A stretch of 64,000 nt of DNA from Pseudomonadota bacterium (lineage in GTDB: Bacteria > Bdellovibrionota_B > Oligoflexia > Silvanigrellales > Silvanigrellaceae), in the NCBI GenBank assembly GCA_009926615.1, contig RFOM01000004.1, positions 34,866 through 98,865 of the forward strand. The letters run 5' to 3'. Made by a program: the position numbers and the translations under genes. This document shows, piece after piece, positions 45,628-54,671 of the stretch. The notes beneath the pieces are model-generated. The model made no database searches, had not been told where the DNA came from, and saw only the letters and a program-made list of their open reading frames with translations. Position 1 is the stretch's first letter; the number at the start of each line of letters is the position of its first letter.

Positions 45628-47637
45628 CTATCGGTTCAACATCTCGGCAAGCTGCTCCTCGGTGAGGACCGGAATGCCGAGTTTTTTTGCCTGCGTGTAT
45701 TTGGCTGAGCCGGATTCTTCATTGCAAACGAGAAAATTGGTTTTTGCGGTCACCGCTCCTGCGACTTTTGCACCCACCTGCTCAAGCTGACGGACATAAA
45801 TTTCGCGTGGCTGTGACAATGAGCCGGTGATACACAAATTTTTTCCGGAAAGAGGATGGTCTGCAAATTTGAGCTTTTCAGTTGCCGAGGTATCCGGTTC
45901 AACTGTGACGAACCCGAGAAGCTCGCGAATCCATCCTCTGCGACTTTGCAAAGATTCAACAAAATCGGTTGCTGATTTTCCTGCCCAGCCGCGCTCATCC
46001 GCCAGCTCATCGGGCAAGGCAGACAAAACTTTTTCAAGAGTCATGAAGCGCGAGGCGACTTCACGGCATTTGACAATTCCCCCGCGCTTGAGTCCGAGTG
46101 CGGCCAGAAATACGGCAAGAGGTATCTTCCTCTTCTGCTGAATGGATGACACAAGATTCTCTGCCGATCGCCGCGCAAATCCTTCGAGACGCAAAACATC
46201 ATCGACAGTCAGTTTAAAAAAATCTGCAGGGGTGTTCAGTAGACCGGCTTCCCTCAATTTGGCGACCGTCTTGTCCGACAGTCCGGCAATCTCCAACGTC
46301 TGTGCAAAATATAAAAAGCTTTCCTGATCACGATACGGGCACGACAATTCCGGACGGGAACAGAAAAGATCGGGACCGGTCGGGGTGAGCGGATAACCGC
46401 ACGGACAGCAATCCGGAAGAACATAAGGATGTGCCGCAGCCTTTTCCAAACCGATAATGGAAGGAATGACCTCGCCGCTGCGGGTAATTCGCACCAACGC
46501 ACCTTCGGCATATCCGCCGCTGCGAATGAACTCGGCATTGTGTAAAGTGGCATATGAGATTTGGGCGCCTGAGAGCTGAACAGGTTTGACCTGCGCCCGA
46601 AAAGTCATTTTTCCGCTGCGGCCGATACTCGTTTCGACAGCGAGTATCTCTGTTACGGCACTCTCGCTTTCCTGTTTGAATGCAAGACTTCCGCGCGGAT
46701 GATGGCTCGTTGCACCGAGAGCCTCGAACAAAAGTTCATCATTCAGCCTCAGCACAAGGCCGTCGATCTGATGATCTCTGTTCAGGCCGAACGATGAAAG
46801 TGCAATCTGCTGAAGATTCGAAAGGTCATTCTGAACTTCAATGAGCCGCGTTGTTCCTTCATCGAGGCCGGTTTCAAATCCAAGTGTCTGCAGGAGCTTC
46901 AACTTTTGAAAATAAGTCTGACATGAATTTTTAATGTCCAGTTTGGAGAGTTCCCTGACCGAAAGCACTTCGCCTTCAGTTTCAGTTTCCGACTTGCGGA
47001 AAGCAATAAAGTCATACGCCCGAAACTTGAGAACATTCAAAACATCTATGGCTTCGTCGACTTCCTTTCGCCCGAACGTACCGGGAACGGCATTGCGGTA
47101 ACTGTCAAAACGTTCCGAAAAAGGAGAAAATTCATTGATTGGAAAATACATCTCTCCGCGAATTTCCAATCGGATATCATTCCAACCGTCAGGGAAGCGG
47201 AGTTGTTTGGGAATGCTCAGAACATGCATGACATGAGCTGTGACATCTTCACCCAAAGTCCCGCTTCCCCGCGTACTTGCGCGCGTCATCGAATGGTTGA
47301 AACCAAATTCAACCGCCATCGCCATTCCGTCGACTTTATCGCTCAGGACAATCGGTCTTCCTGCGGCAAATTCCGCAAGACCGTCCGGTTCGTAGGTTTT
47401 TGCCAATGAAAGCATGGCAGGGCGGTGCGGTACTTTTTGCGCCGACTCACGCATCTCATAGCCGACAAAATTGAGAGCAGGGTGGTTGGGATCTAAATGC
47501 CGCAATTCATTTTCCAGCGCATCATAGGCTTCATCACTGACCGCTGCACGACCAAGATAATAAAGTTCTTTGTAAAGAAGGATCTGAGATGCCAGCCGCT
47601 CAGTCTTTAAAGATTTCTGCGATTCGCGATCCGACAT
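45628..47637 (-). CDS. ligA: NAD-dependent DNA ligase
   Basis: This enzyme seals nicks in replication and repair. The 669-residue product has the adenylation motif KVDG (in LSDKVDGMAMAVEF), TRGSGTLGEDVT, LEIRGEMYFP and an OB domain, then a four-Cys zinc finger (CCPCGYPL...C...C), a helix-hairpin-helix region and a C-terminal BRCT domain (GKNLCITGSLSQPREIYVRQ). The motif TRGDG is TRGSG here, an unusual change. The ATG at 47637 is chosen over a GTG at 47664. The stop lies 17 bases from the convergent small protein gene. Confidence 0.95.
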   Translation of the reverse strand: MSDRESQKSLKTERLASQILLYKELYYLGRAAVSDEAYDALENELRHLDPNHPALNFVGYEMRESAQKVPHRPAMLSLAKTYEPDGLAEFAAGRPIVLSDKVDGMAMAVEFGFNHSMTRASTRGSGTLGEDVTAHVMHVLSIPKQLRFPDGWNDIRLEIRGEMYFPINEFSPFSERFDSYRNAVPGTFGRKEVDEAIDVLNVLKFRAYDFIAFRKSETETEGEVLSVRELSKLDIKNSCQTYFQKLKLLQTLGFETGLDEGTTRLIEVQNDLSNLQQIALSSFGLNRDHQIDGLVLRLNDELLFEALGATSHHPRGSLAFKQESESAVTEILAVETSIGRSGKMTFRAQVKPVQLSGAQISYATLHNAEFIRSGGYAEGALVRITRSGEVIPSIIGLEKAAAHPYVLPDCCPCGYPLTPTGPDLFCSRPELSCPYRDQESFLYFAQTLEIAGLSDKTVAKLREAGLLNTPADFFKLTVDDVLRLEGFARRSAENLVSSIQQKRKIPLAVFLAALGLKRGGIVKCREVASRFMTLEKVLSALPDELADERGWAGKSATDFVESLQSRRGWIRELLGFVTVEPDTSATEKLKFADHPLSGKNLCITGSLSQPREIYVRQLEQVGAKVAGAVTAKTNFLVCNEESGSAKYTQAKKLGIPVLTEEQLAEMLNR

Positions 47638-47714
47638 AGGCAAGCGCACTCCGTTTTTTGGCACAGAGTGAACTGAAATCCTTCCGGCATCAACAGTCTG
47701 ACTGATTTTTTGAT

Positions 47715-49784
47715 TTATTCCGCAGCGAAAGGTTCTGCATTCAAAACTATTCTGCGTTTTCTTCCGGCTTGGCCCAGTGCGCCGTGGTTCCAGCCGGCAT
47801 AGCTGAGTTGGGCTTTGGAACCATCCTGCACAAATATTTCCGCACGTTTGTTGAATTTGATGTTCACTTTTCCTGCCTCCTTGCGGCCGGAAAAGACTCG
47901 CTGACCGTCGGAGACAACCTGAATTTCGATTGGTTCAAGCAAGGTCAAAACAGCCGCTTTTGAACCAGAAGCCACAGTTTTGTTCACAGGTGCGGGTGTC
48001 GGCGCCTCAACCGCTTCAGCTTCGTCTGCGGCCTCAGCCATTTCAGGAGAAGGCTGGACCGGTGCCACTGCTGCAGGAGCACCCGCGGCAGTCTTTTCTG
48101 CAGCCGGAGCAGAGACGGGAGAAGCTTTGGCTGCTGCAGGCACAGCAGAGTTCAAGGCTGGACCCGACACCGGCGCACCTGTCGAAGCTGCAGACTCCTG
48201 ATTGGCAGGCTTTTGGACACCGGCCGCCGGCTGAGTTGCCGCATCACCGGCTGCCGCTGCGGACGGCCCGACTTCGGCAGCCGTGCCCTGTGTCTCACTT
48301 TTTGCAGCAGGTTCAACTGCAGCTGACTCGGCCGGCTTGACATCTTCAGCCGGCGGGGCAGCCGTCATCAGTCGTCCCGCAATCAAAACGACAACGCATG
48401 CTGCGAGTGCAATCAGTCCGTACGTCATTGCCTTGGAGCGCAGTCCCTTGTCCTGTTCGGAAGAGACTTCGTCGCTTGGGGCCTCGGAAAGTTCGTGAGC
48501 TTTCAGATACGCTTCGGCTGCCGAAACTCCGGTTGTATCGAAGGAACCTGTTTCGGCATTCAGAGATCCCTCGGGTACAGTCAACTCAGGCAGCACCACA
48601 GTTTGTGATGAAACTGTTTCTGAAAGGGCGGATTTCGCAACGAACGACTCCGCGGTATCAGCAGACCCTGGGGATGCGGCAACGTCTCCGGATTTTGCGG
48701 GTTCGCCCGCTGCTGCCGAAACATCGGCGACAGCAACAACGGTTGCAGTTTCAACCGCGGAAACATCGGCGACAGCAACAACGGTTGCAGTTTCAACCGC
48801 GGAAACATCGGCGACAGCAACTACGGTCGCAGTTTCAACCGCAGAAGCATCGGCAGAAGCAGCAGCAGTCTCAGTCGCATCCGCTAAAACATCGGTTGGA
48901 ACCACAGCGGAGGACACCGACGATGATTGCTGCTTATTCTGCAGAACGGGCTTAATTTCAGAAGCAGAATTCTTGGCTGCAGCGGCCGAATCTTCCGGCA
49001 AGACGACCACTGCTTCGGCATCGTACGCACCCGCCGCATGCCGCGACTGTTTTTTGGATTTTCCGCTCTTCTCGGGTGTCTTCGGAGCCGAAGTCTTGGC
49101 CGGACGGGCGGGTTCCGTATTTATGACTGACAAATTCGCGGGCTTTTGGACTTCTTCAATTGTATCAAGTGAAATTCCAAGAATACTCGCAACGTCCGGA
49201 GTGATGACATCGAGCGGTGCCTCTTCCGCAGTTGTCTCAAGCAACCTGTAGCCCGAAGACGATGCTCCGCCTGCGCGGGCAGGAACTTCCGGAGCCGGCC
49301 GTGACGCACGGCTCGGAGAATGAAGCGTGTTTGTTTTGCTGGTCTCCGGCGTACGCACGCCGGAAGCCTGAAATTCAGTCGGGTCAGCATGATTGACACG
49401 AACAACCGGAATATCTCTGTCGTGTGACGCTGACGGCTGGTCTTTTTTCGAACCTGAAATTTGGTAGGGAGCCTGTGCAACCTGCTCTGCAGGCATAACC
49501 GTCTGATTGGCCGCCTGATCCAGCTCGGGAACCGAGACGGACAGTTCACGGGCATAAATACGAACCAGTCCGCGACCGTTCAGTCCGGGCGGAAGTTCAT
49601 TCCAGTCGCCGTCCTCGATGGCAACAAGGTAATGTTCGCGAACTTTGATCTTCGCAGACAACGCCGAGGTTGATCGCCCTATTGATTCGCGTGCTTTGCG
49701 GAGCCGCGCGCCGACCTCCTGAGCAATGTCCGCGCTGACTCCAAGTGCAGTCCGATTACCCGAGCTTTCCATCTCTGTTCCCAT
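47715..49784 (-). CDS. RodZ-like cytoskeletal/cell-shape protein
   Basis: This 689-residue membrane protein has a RodZ architecture. An N-terminal Cro/C1-like helix-turn-helix domain (VGARLRKARESIGRSTSALS) is followed by a very long Ala/Ser/Val/Glu-rich region, one transmembrane span (YGLIALAACVVVLIAGRLM) and a Pro/Ala linker. A C-terminal DUF4115-type beta domain (IEIQVVSDGQRVFSGRKEAG) ends the protein. RodZ usually has about 340 residues, so the linkers double the length. A 14-residue unit, ETATVVAVADVSAV, is repeated three times in the cytoplasmic part. The start at 49784 has AGGA four bases upstream; 49772 is an alternative. Confidence 0.85.
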   Translation of the reverse strand: MGTEMESSGNRTALGVSADIAQEVGARLRKARESIGRSTSALSAKIKVREHYLVAIEDGDWNELPPGLNGRGLVRIYARELSVSVPELDQAANQTVMPAEQVAQAPYQISGSKKDQPSASHDRDIPVVRVNHADPTEFQASGVRTPETSKTNTLHSPSRASRPAPEVPARAGGASSSGYRLLETTAEEAPLDVITPDVASILGISLDTIEEVQKPANLSVINTEPARPAKTSAPKTPEKSGKSKKQSRHAAGAYDAEAVVVLPEDSAAAAKNSASEIKPVLQNKQQSSSVSSAVVPTDVLADATETAAASADASAVETATVVAVADVSAVETATVVAVADVSAVETATVVAVADVSAAAGEPAKSGDVAASPGSADTAESFVAKSALSETVSSQTVVLPELTVPEGSLNAETGSFDTTGVSAAEAYLKAHELSEAPSDEVSSEQDKGLRSKAMTYGLIALAACVVVLIAGRLMTAAPPAEDVKPAESAAVEPAAKSETQGTAAEVGPSAAAAGDAATQPAAGVQKPANQESAASTGAPVSGPALNSAVPAAAKASPVSAPAAEKTAAGAPAAVAPVQPSPEMAEAADEAEAVEAPTPAPVNKTVASGSKAAVLTLLEPIEIQVVSDGQRVFSGRKEAGKVNIKFNKRAEIFVQDGSKAQLSYAGWNHGALGQAGRKRRIVLNAEPFAAE
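48721..48846. repeat. Three 42-bp tandem repeats within the rodZ-like gene
   Basis: Units lie at 48721-48762, 48763-48804 and 48805-48846. The first two are identical and the third has three differences; a degenerate fourth copy follows. The unit is 14 codons, so copy-number change keeps the frame. Confidence 0.95.
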
Positions 49785-49806
49785 CACGTCCTGTTAACCT
49801 CTCGTC

Positions 49807-50562
49807 TCAACGCGTCATTTGTCTTTTAAGCGCAAGCGCACGCTTTTGCAGAGTTGCATCCGGCTTGCCCTTCAATATCGAATCTATCTGGCTTAATGCC
49901 TTGGACCTGTCACCAAGTCTGTAGGACACTGATGCGAGTTCCATCTGAGGGTCGAGGCATCCCGGACAAAAATCAACAGCCCTTTGAAAGGATGCGCGCG
50001 CTTCCTCAAGTCGTCCAGATTTAAGATGGCACTTACCCAAATTAAAATAGGGGGCCGAGTAGGTCGGGTCTGCATCAAGAGCGGCCGTAAATTCAGGAAT
50101 CGCCAAATCACAGCGTTTTTCCTGCATGTAAGACAGCCCGATATTCAGATGAACACGCTCGGGAAACTCATATTTTTTGCGTTTTTGAATTTCGCCGAAC
50201 AACCTTCTGGCCTCTTTGTGGTCTCCCTGAAGAATCAGAGTATAGCCCAAATTCAGTCTGGCATCGTCATTCGCCGGATCAGCTGAAAGAACTGTTCTGA
50301 AGCTCTTCATTGCAGTCGCAGGATTGTTCAGACCGAGCAAAGACAGGCCAAGAAGCATATGCACTTCCAACGGCGCATTTTCAGATCGGGAACGGGGCAA
50401 TAAAAACTGCACCGCCCTTTGATATTCTCCTTGGCCGACCATTTGCCGCGCCAGCTCAAGACTCGCCTGCTGATTGCGAATCTCCGGAGTATCAGGCTTC
50501 GAACTCAGGCAGGCTGCCGTGAGCTGAAGCATCAGGAAAGATATCAGCCATGTGAATTTCAT
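49807..50562 (-). CDS. TPR lipoprotein, PilF/Tgl-like
   Basis: This 251-residue protein has a lipoprotein signal peptide (MKFTWLISFLMLQLTAAC, Cys18) and about five TPR units, for example NAPLEVHMLLGLSLLGLNN and SAPYFNLGKCHLKSGRLEEA. Length and order match the secretin pilotins PilF/PilW and myxococcal Tgl, which help PilQ assemble in the outer membrane, but no pil gene is nearby, so this remains a resemblance. AGGA precedes the ATG by eight bases. It lies 13 bases after ftsK and 22 before the rodZ-like gene. Confidence 0.75.
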   Translation of the reverse strand: MKFTWLISFLMLQLTAACLSSKPDTPEIRNQQASLELARQMVGQGEYQRAVQFLLPRSRSENAPLEVHMLLGLSLLGLNNPATAMKSFRTVLSADPANDDARLNLGYTLILQGDHKEARRLFGEIQKRKKYEFPERVHLNIGLSYMQEKRCDLAIPEFTAALDADPTYSAPYFNLGKCHLKSGRLEEARASFQRAVDFCPGCLDPQMELASVSYRLGDRSKALSQIDSILKGKPDATLQKRALALKRQMTR

Positions 50563-50575
50563 CTTAGCTGTCCTG

Positions 50576-52975
50576 CTAGTTTTGTTGCATTGTTCCACGT
50601 TCGGACGAAAGAACCTGACGGGGTTTACCGGCAACATCGCTCGGACCCACGAGCCCGTCTTTCACCATTCTGTCCATCAGCCGCGCAGCCTTGTTGTACC
50701 CGATCCTGAAGTTCCGCTGCAGACTCGAAGTACTCACGGTTCCCGAACTGACTGCAAAATCAATTGCCCTGTCGTAGAGGTCATTTTCGTCCATCTGCGC
50801 ACCCTCGCCACTCTGCTCGTCAATTTTTCCTCCGGCGATTCCGTCAGATTTTTGGCTCAACTGCTGCGCATTCCTTTGAACGGCTGCCATTGTTTCGCTG
50901 TCGTACCGCGTCGGATAAAGGGTTCTCAGTTTCTCGCTCAATGCATTAATCTCGCGGTCACCGATGAATGCGCCGTGGCCGCGGACAATCCGGTTGGTTC
51001 CGGGGGGAAGAAAAAGCATGTCGCCTCTTCCCAGAAGACGCTCTGCACCGACGCTCTCAATAATTGTCCGGCTGTCATGTTTGGACGCAACCTGAAAAGA
51101 CATCCTGCATGGCAAATTTGCTTTGATGACTCCGGTAATCACGTCGACGCTTGGACGTTGGGTTGCCAGTATCAGATGGATTCCGGCGGCACGAGCCTTT
51201 TGAGCGAGACGCTGAATCGAGTCTTCGATATCACGCGGTGCAGTCATCATCAGATCGCACAACTCATCTATAACCACAACGATGTAGGGAATCGTTGCAG
51301 GAGTTTCACCGGCAAGCTGTTCTGCAGTCAGCCGGTTTGCCAAAACCTCATTGTTAAATGCCGCGATGTTTCGGACGGCTGCGCGGCGCATGAGCACATA
51401 CCGGCGTTCCATTTCGTCAATGGCCCACTTCAGTGCGCCCGCGGCTTTTGACGGGTCGGTGACAACCGGCATCAGCAGATGCCCGATTCCGTCGTAATTG
51501 GAAAGCTCAAGCATTTTAGGGTCAACCAAAATAAATCGCACCTGATCAGGCGTACGTGACATCATCAGACTCAGTAGAGTCACGTTAATTCCAACTGACT
51601 TCCCTGAACCGGTTGCTCCTGCAATCAGGAGGTGAGGCATGGTGCTCAAGTCAGCAACCAAAGGTGAGCCGTCAACGTTTTTTCCGAGCGCCATCGGAAG
51701 GGGTGAAGAGACATCACGGAAGGTCGCATGTCCCATGACATCGTGCAGGGCCACAGTTTCACGAATCGGTGCGGGCACCTCTATGCCAATCGTACTTTTA
51801 CCGGGTTGCGGAGCCATCAGTACGCTTTGAGCCTTCAGCCCCAAAGCAAGATCTTCCTGCAGGGAAAGAACTTTTGTAACCTTAATTCCCGACGCGGGCT
51901 CAAATTCATGGACGTTGACAACAGGACCGGGCTGGCTTTTGACAACGCGGCCTGTGACTCCAAACGTCCCCAGTTTCATCGCCAGCAGATGAGCCTGTGC
52001 CTCAAGACTTTTTTGAACCGTCTGCGAATCACCCTGAGTCATTTGTCCTTGCGGCAAAAGATTCAAAAGCGAAGAAAACACATGCGGAGAAACCCCGTCT
52101 GCAGACGGTTTGCCGGCAGGTTTTGTCTGAGCCGGCTGCGGATGTGTTTTTTCTTTGTCGTATGCGGACTTTATCGGCTGCTCAGTTTCCCTTTGCACAA
52201 CCGTAAACTCGGGAGAGGGCTCGGGATGTTCATCGGAACCTGATATTTCGATCGGATTCATCCGGATTGCCCGACGGTTTGTGCCTGCATTGACCTCTTG
52301 CACCGGCAATGCTGTTTTGCTTTTTTCTTTGGCCGGCTTTGATTCATCAGATGCCTCGTTTGCGATTTCTTTCATGCCCGTCCATGGAATGCGGCCAAGC
52401 AGCCACACAACTGCAGAAACCGGATTGACACCCAAGCAGAGCGGCAGAGTCGAAAGAAATCCGGCGAAAAGAACTATCTTAAGTCCCGTGCTTCCAAAGA
52501 CCGGCAGCAGTGCAGCGACGGTTTTCATGCCAAGCCAGCCGCCGGCGAGAAAACCAACGCCCGAAAAATTAATCTCAGGACGAAAAGCAGACAAAAGGCC
52601 CAAAAAACAAATCACAAGCTGCGGATAACCGAACAAACGCAACAGCCACCGCGACCGGACTCGGGGACGCTGAAACAGCTGAAAACTGTGCACCACAGCT
52701 ACCGCACTGAACACGTATGCACCGACTCCAAAAAGCTGAACCATCCATTCGGCCAAATTGGCCCCAAATGGCCCGAGCAAATTCACAAATGTTGTCCCGT
52801 TGGGAAGATTGGAAGTCAAAATGAAATGAAATGCGGACGGGTCGCGCGGGTTGAAGGAATAAACGGACAGACACATGCAGACGGCTGACGCGAGAGCAAC
52901 GAGCGCGAAATAGTCAGCAACGTAGACAGCATTCTTTTTGGAATCTGAATTCCATTCTAAACTGAAGCGACCCAT
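50576..52975 (-). CDS. ftsK: DNA translocase FtsK
   Basis: This septal translocase clears and aligns chromosome ends. The 799-residue product has about four transmembrane spans in the first 200 residues, a Pro/Glu/Lys linker, the motor domain with Walker A GATGSGKSVGIN and Walker B VVVIDELCDLMM, and the C-terminal gamma winged helix (DLYDRAIDFAVSSGTVSTSS). AGGTGA lies five bases before the ATG at 52975. The starts of ftsK and of the divergent EI24-like gene are only 35 bases apart. Confidence 0.94.
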   Translation of the reverse strand: MGRFSLEWNSDSKKNAVYVADYFALVALASAVCMCLSVYSFNPRDPSAFHFILTSNLPNGTTFVNLLGPFGANLAEWMVQLFGVGAYVFSAVAVVHSFQLFQRPRVRSRWLLRLFGYPQLVICFLGLLSAFRPEINFSGVGFLAGGWLGMKTVAALLPVFGSTGLKIVLFAGFLSTLPLCLGVNPVSAVVWLLGRIPWTGMKEIANEASDESKPAKEKSKTALPVQEVNAGTNRRAIRMNPIEISGSDEHPEPSPEFTVVQRETEQPIKSAYDKEKTHPQPAQTKPAGKPSADGVSPHVFSSLLNLLPQGQMTQGDSQTVQKSLEAQAHLLAMKLGTFGVTGRVVKSQPGPVVNVHEFEPASGIKVTKVLSLQEDLALGLKAQSVLMAPQPGKSTIGIEVPAPIRETVALHDVMGHATFRDVSSPLPMALGKNVDGSPLVADLSTMPHLLIAGATGSGKSVGINVTLLSLMMSRTPDQVRFILVDPKMLELSNYDGIGHLLMPVVTDPSKAAGALKWAIDEMERRYVLMRRAAVRNIAAFNNEVLANRLTAEQLAGETPATIPYIVVVIDELCDLMMTAPRDIEDSIQRLAQKARAAGIHLILATQRPSVDVITGVIKANLPCRMSFQVASKHDSRTIIESVGAERLLGRGDMLFLPPGTNRIVRGHGAFIGDREINALSEKLRTLYPTRYDSETMAAVQRNAQQLSQKSDGIAGGKIDEQSGEGAQMDENDLYDRAIDFAVSSGTVSTSSLQRNFRIGYNKAARLMDRMVKDGLVGPSDVAGKPRQVLSSERGTMQQN

Positions 52976-53010
52976 TGAGTTCACCTGCCGTGCAAAAAAA
53001 AGGAGACTGC

Positions 53011-53733
53011 ATGGACGAAATAACCGTCAGCGGAAAAGCTCTCTTGGCTGATGCCATCTGCGGTTTGACGTCGCCCTTGGATTCTCTCAGATTCATGCGC
53101 CTCAAAAAATCGCTTCTGGTCATGGGACTGGCACCGTACCTTGTTGCATTGACTGTCTACGTTGTGCTTGCGGCTCAATACGCTGCGCCGCTTCTCTTTG
53201 GCTTTCTCATCGAAAAGCAAATAATTCCGGTTGGATGGAATGGGAACTGGCTTCTCGATTTGGTCTTCTGGTTCTTTGCCCTGACAATCTTTGCCCTGCT
53301 CGGACCATCCATAATTAACACTCTGGCCAGCCCGTTGTTCGACCACATTGCCAAGAAAACCTACGAACATTACAGCAGAAAAAAACTCCCAGCCGAATCT
53401 CTTGAACTCATGCTCCGGAGTTTTCTGGGCGAATGCTCAAAACTCGTGCTTTGGCTCACAGTCACCGTGTTTTTGGCCACAGCTCCTTTTGCTGCATTTA
53501 TTGGCGGAATAATTGCTCTGTGGTTTTTAGGCTGGAGTCACGTCGACCGGACTCTTAATCTTCAGTCATTGCGACTTGGAGAAAGGCTCATGTTTGGGGT
53601 GAATCATGCTCCCGCCTGCATCGCCCTCGGCCTCTGGGGTGTCATTCCGGGAATCAGCACCCTTTTTACGTTTTTAATGGCATCGGCCGGTGCCGTTATT
53701 GTTGCAAAAGCTGAACAACGGACTAATCAGTAA
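53011..53733 (+). CDS. EI24/CysZ-family membrane protein
   Basis: This 240-residue integral membrane protein has four or five hydrophobic spans, beginning LKKSLLVMGLAPYLVALTVYV. The pattern of long amphipathic helices around RSFLGECSKLVLWLTVTVFL and the conserved LGWSHVDRTLN segment fit the EI24 (CysZ-like) family; CysZ is a sulphate channel, but family membership alone does not show the substrate. AAGGAG precedes the ATG at 53011. It is followed after 10 bases by the UbiA-like gene. Confidence 0.7.
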   Translation: MDEITVSGKALLADAICGLTSPLDSLRFMRLKKSLLVMGLAPYLVALTVYVVLAAQYAAPLLFGFLIEKQIIPVGWNGNWLLDLVFWFFALTIFALLGPSIINTLASPLFDHIAKKTYEHYSRKKLPAESLELMLRSFLGECSKLVLWLTVTVFLATAPFAAFIGGIIALWFLGWSHVDRTLNLQSLRLGERLMFGVNHAPACIALGLWGVIPGISTLFTFLMASAGAVIVAKAEQRTNQ

Positions 53734-53743
53734 GTCCGGAGAC

Positions 53744-54652
53744 ATGAGATTGCAGCACATGCCAGAGACACCGACAGGACACCGCGTGATTGAACGAATC
53801 AAAATATTCCTTGAAGCCATCAAATTCAGTCATACGGTGTTTGCGATGCCCTTTGCACTCATGGCAGCGGTTCTGGCCTTTCGCGGAGGGATGCCGCCTG
53901 TCGCACGACTGATGTGGATTGTCATCGCCATGATCGGTGCCCGAACATGGGCCATGGCTGTCAACCGCGTCGTTGACGCACACATCGACGTCCTCAATCC
54001 GCGCACCGCACAGCGCGTCGTCGCAAACGGAACTGTCAGCAAATCCTCGATGATGATCTTTGGCATTGCCGGCGCATTGGTCTTTATATTTGCCGCGGCC
54101 GCTCTCTCACCGGTTGCTTTTTGGTGTTCTTTCCCTGTTCTTCTGATCCTCGGCAGCTACAGCTACGCCAAGCGCGTCAGCATGCTGTGTCATTTTTGGC
54201 TGGGACTTTGTCTCGGGCTCGCGCCGCTTGGTGCATGGGTTGCATTGCGCGGAAGTCTTCCGCCGGAACTTCTGCTGCTCACCGCCGGAATCACCTTCTG
54301 GGTGGGAGGATTCGACATCATTTATGCATTGCAGGATGCAAAGTTCGACTCAGATCACAGTCTGAAGAGCATTCCGAGCAGGCTCGGCATGATTCCGGCT
54401 CTGCGCATTGCGCGCGCAAGTCATATTGCCGCTGCAATTTTCTTCGCAACTTTTGGTGTCGCGTATAATCTTGGGACAATATATTTCTGCGGGCTGGGAT
54501 TGTCGGCAATTCTGATGCTTCAACAGCATTATGTTATGCGCAATGGCTCACCCGACAGAATTGAATTTGCGTTTTTTAATCTCAACGGCTGGATTGCAGT
54601 CTTACTTTTTCTGGCCGCCACGGTATCTCTCTGGCTCGAAACAGCCGCATAG
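53744..54652 (+). CDS. UbiA-family prenyltransferase, MqnP-like
   Basis: This 302-residue integral membrane enzyme joins a polyprenyl chain to an aromatic acid. The two Asp-rich sites are NRVVDAHIDVLNPRTAQR and DIIYALQDAKFDSDHSL. The NRxxDxxxDxxNPRT form and the YxxQDxxFD site match UbiA-like proteins of the futalosine menaquinone pathway (MqnP). That would mean menaquinone, not ubiquinone, but no mqn gene is here to confirm it. The start is uncertain: an ATG at 53744 has GGAG only two bases away, and one at 53759 is possible. Confidence 0.86.
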   Translation: MRLQHMPETPTGHRVIERIKIFLEAIKFSHTVFAMPFALMAAVLAFRGGMPPVARLMWIVIAMIGARTWAMAVNRVVDAHIDVLNPRTAQRVVANGTVSKSSMMIFGIAGALVFIFAAAALSPVAFWCSFPVLLILGSYSYAKRVSMLCHFWLGLCLGLAPLGAWVALRGSLPPELLLLTAGITFWVGGFDIIYALQDAKFDSDHSLKSIPSRLGMIPALRIARASHIAAAIFFATFGVAYNLGTIYFCGLGLSAILMLQQHYVMRNGSPDRIEFAFFNLNGWIAVLLFLAATVSLWLETAA

Positions 54653-54671
54653 TTTGAGGAGATTGCAGCTC

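Noticed and set aside
45622..45635. Inverted repeat ACCGAT/ATCGGT between the small protein gene and ligA
   Set aside because: The stem has only six pairs, there is no T tract, and it overlaps the ligA stop codon, so a terminator is not supported.
48721..48846. Possible CRISPR-like array
   Set aside because: The 42-bp units are directly adjacent with no spacers and are in frame inside a coding region.
48398..48955. A Gln/Arg-rich 185-codon open frame with repeats
   Set aside because: It is the antisense image of the tandem repeat in the rodZ-like gene.
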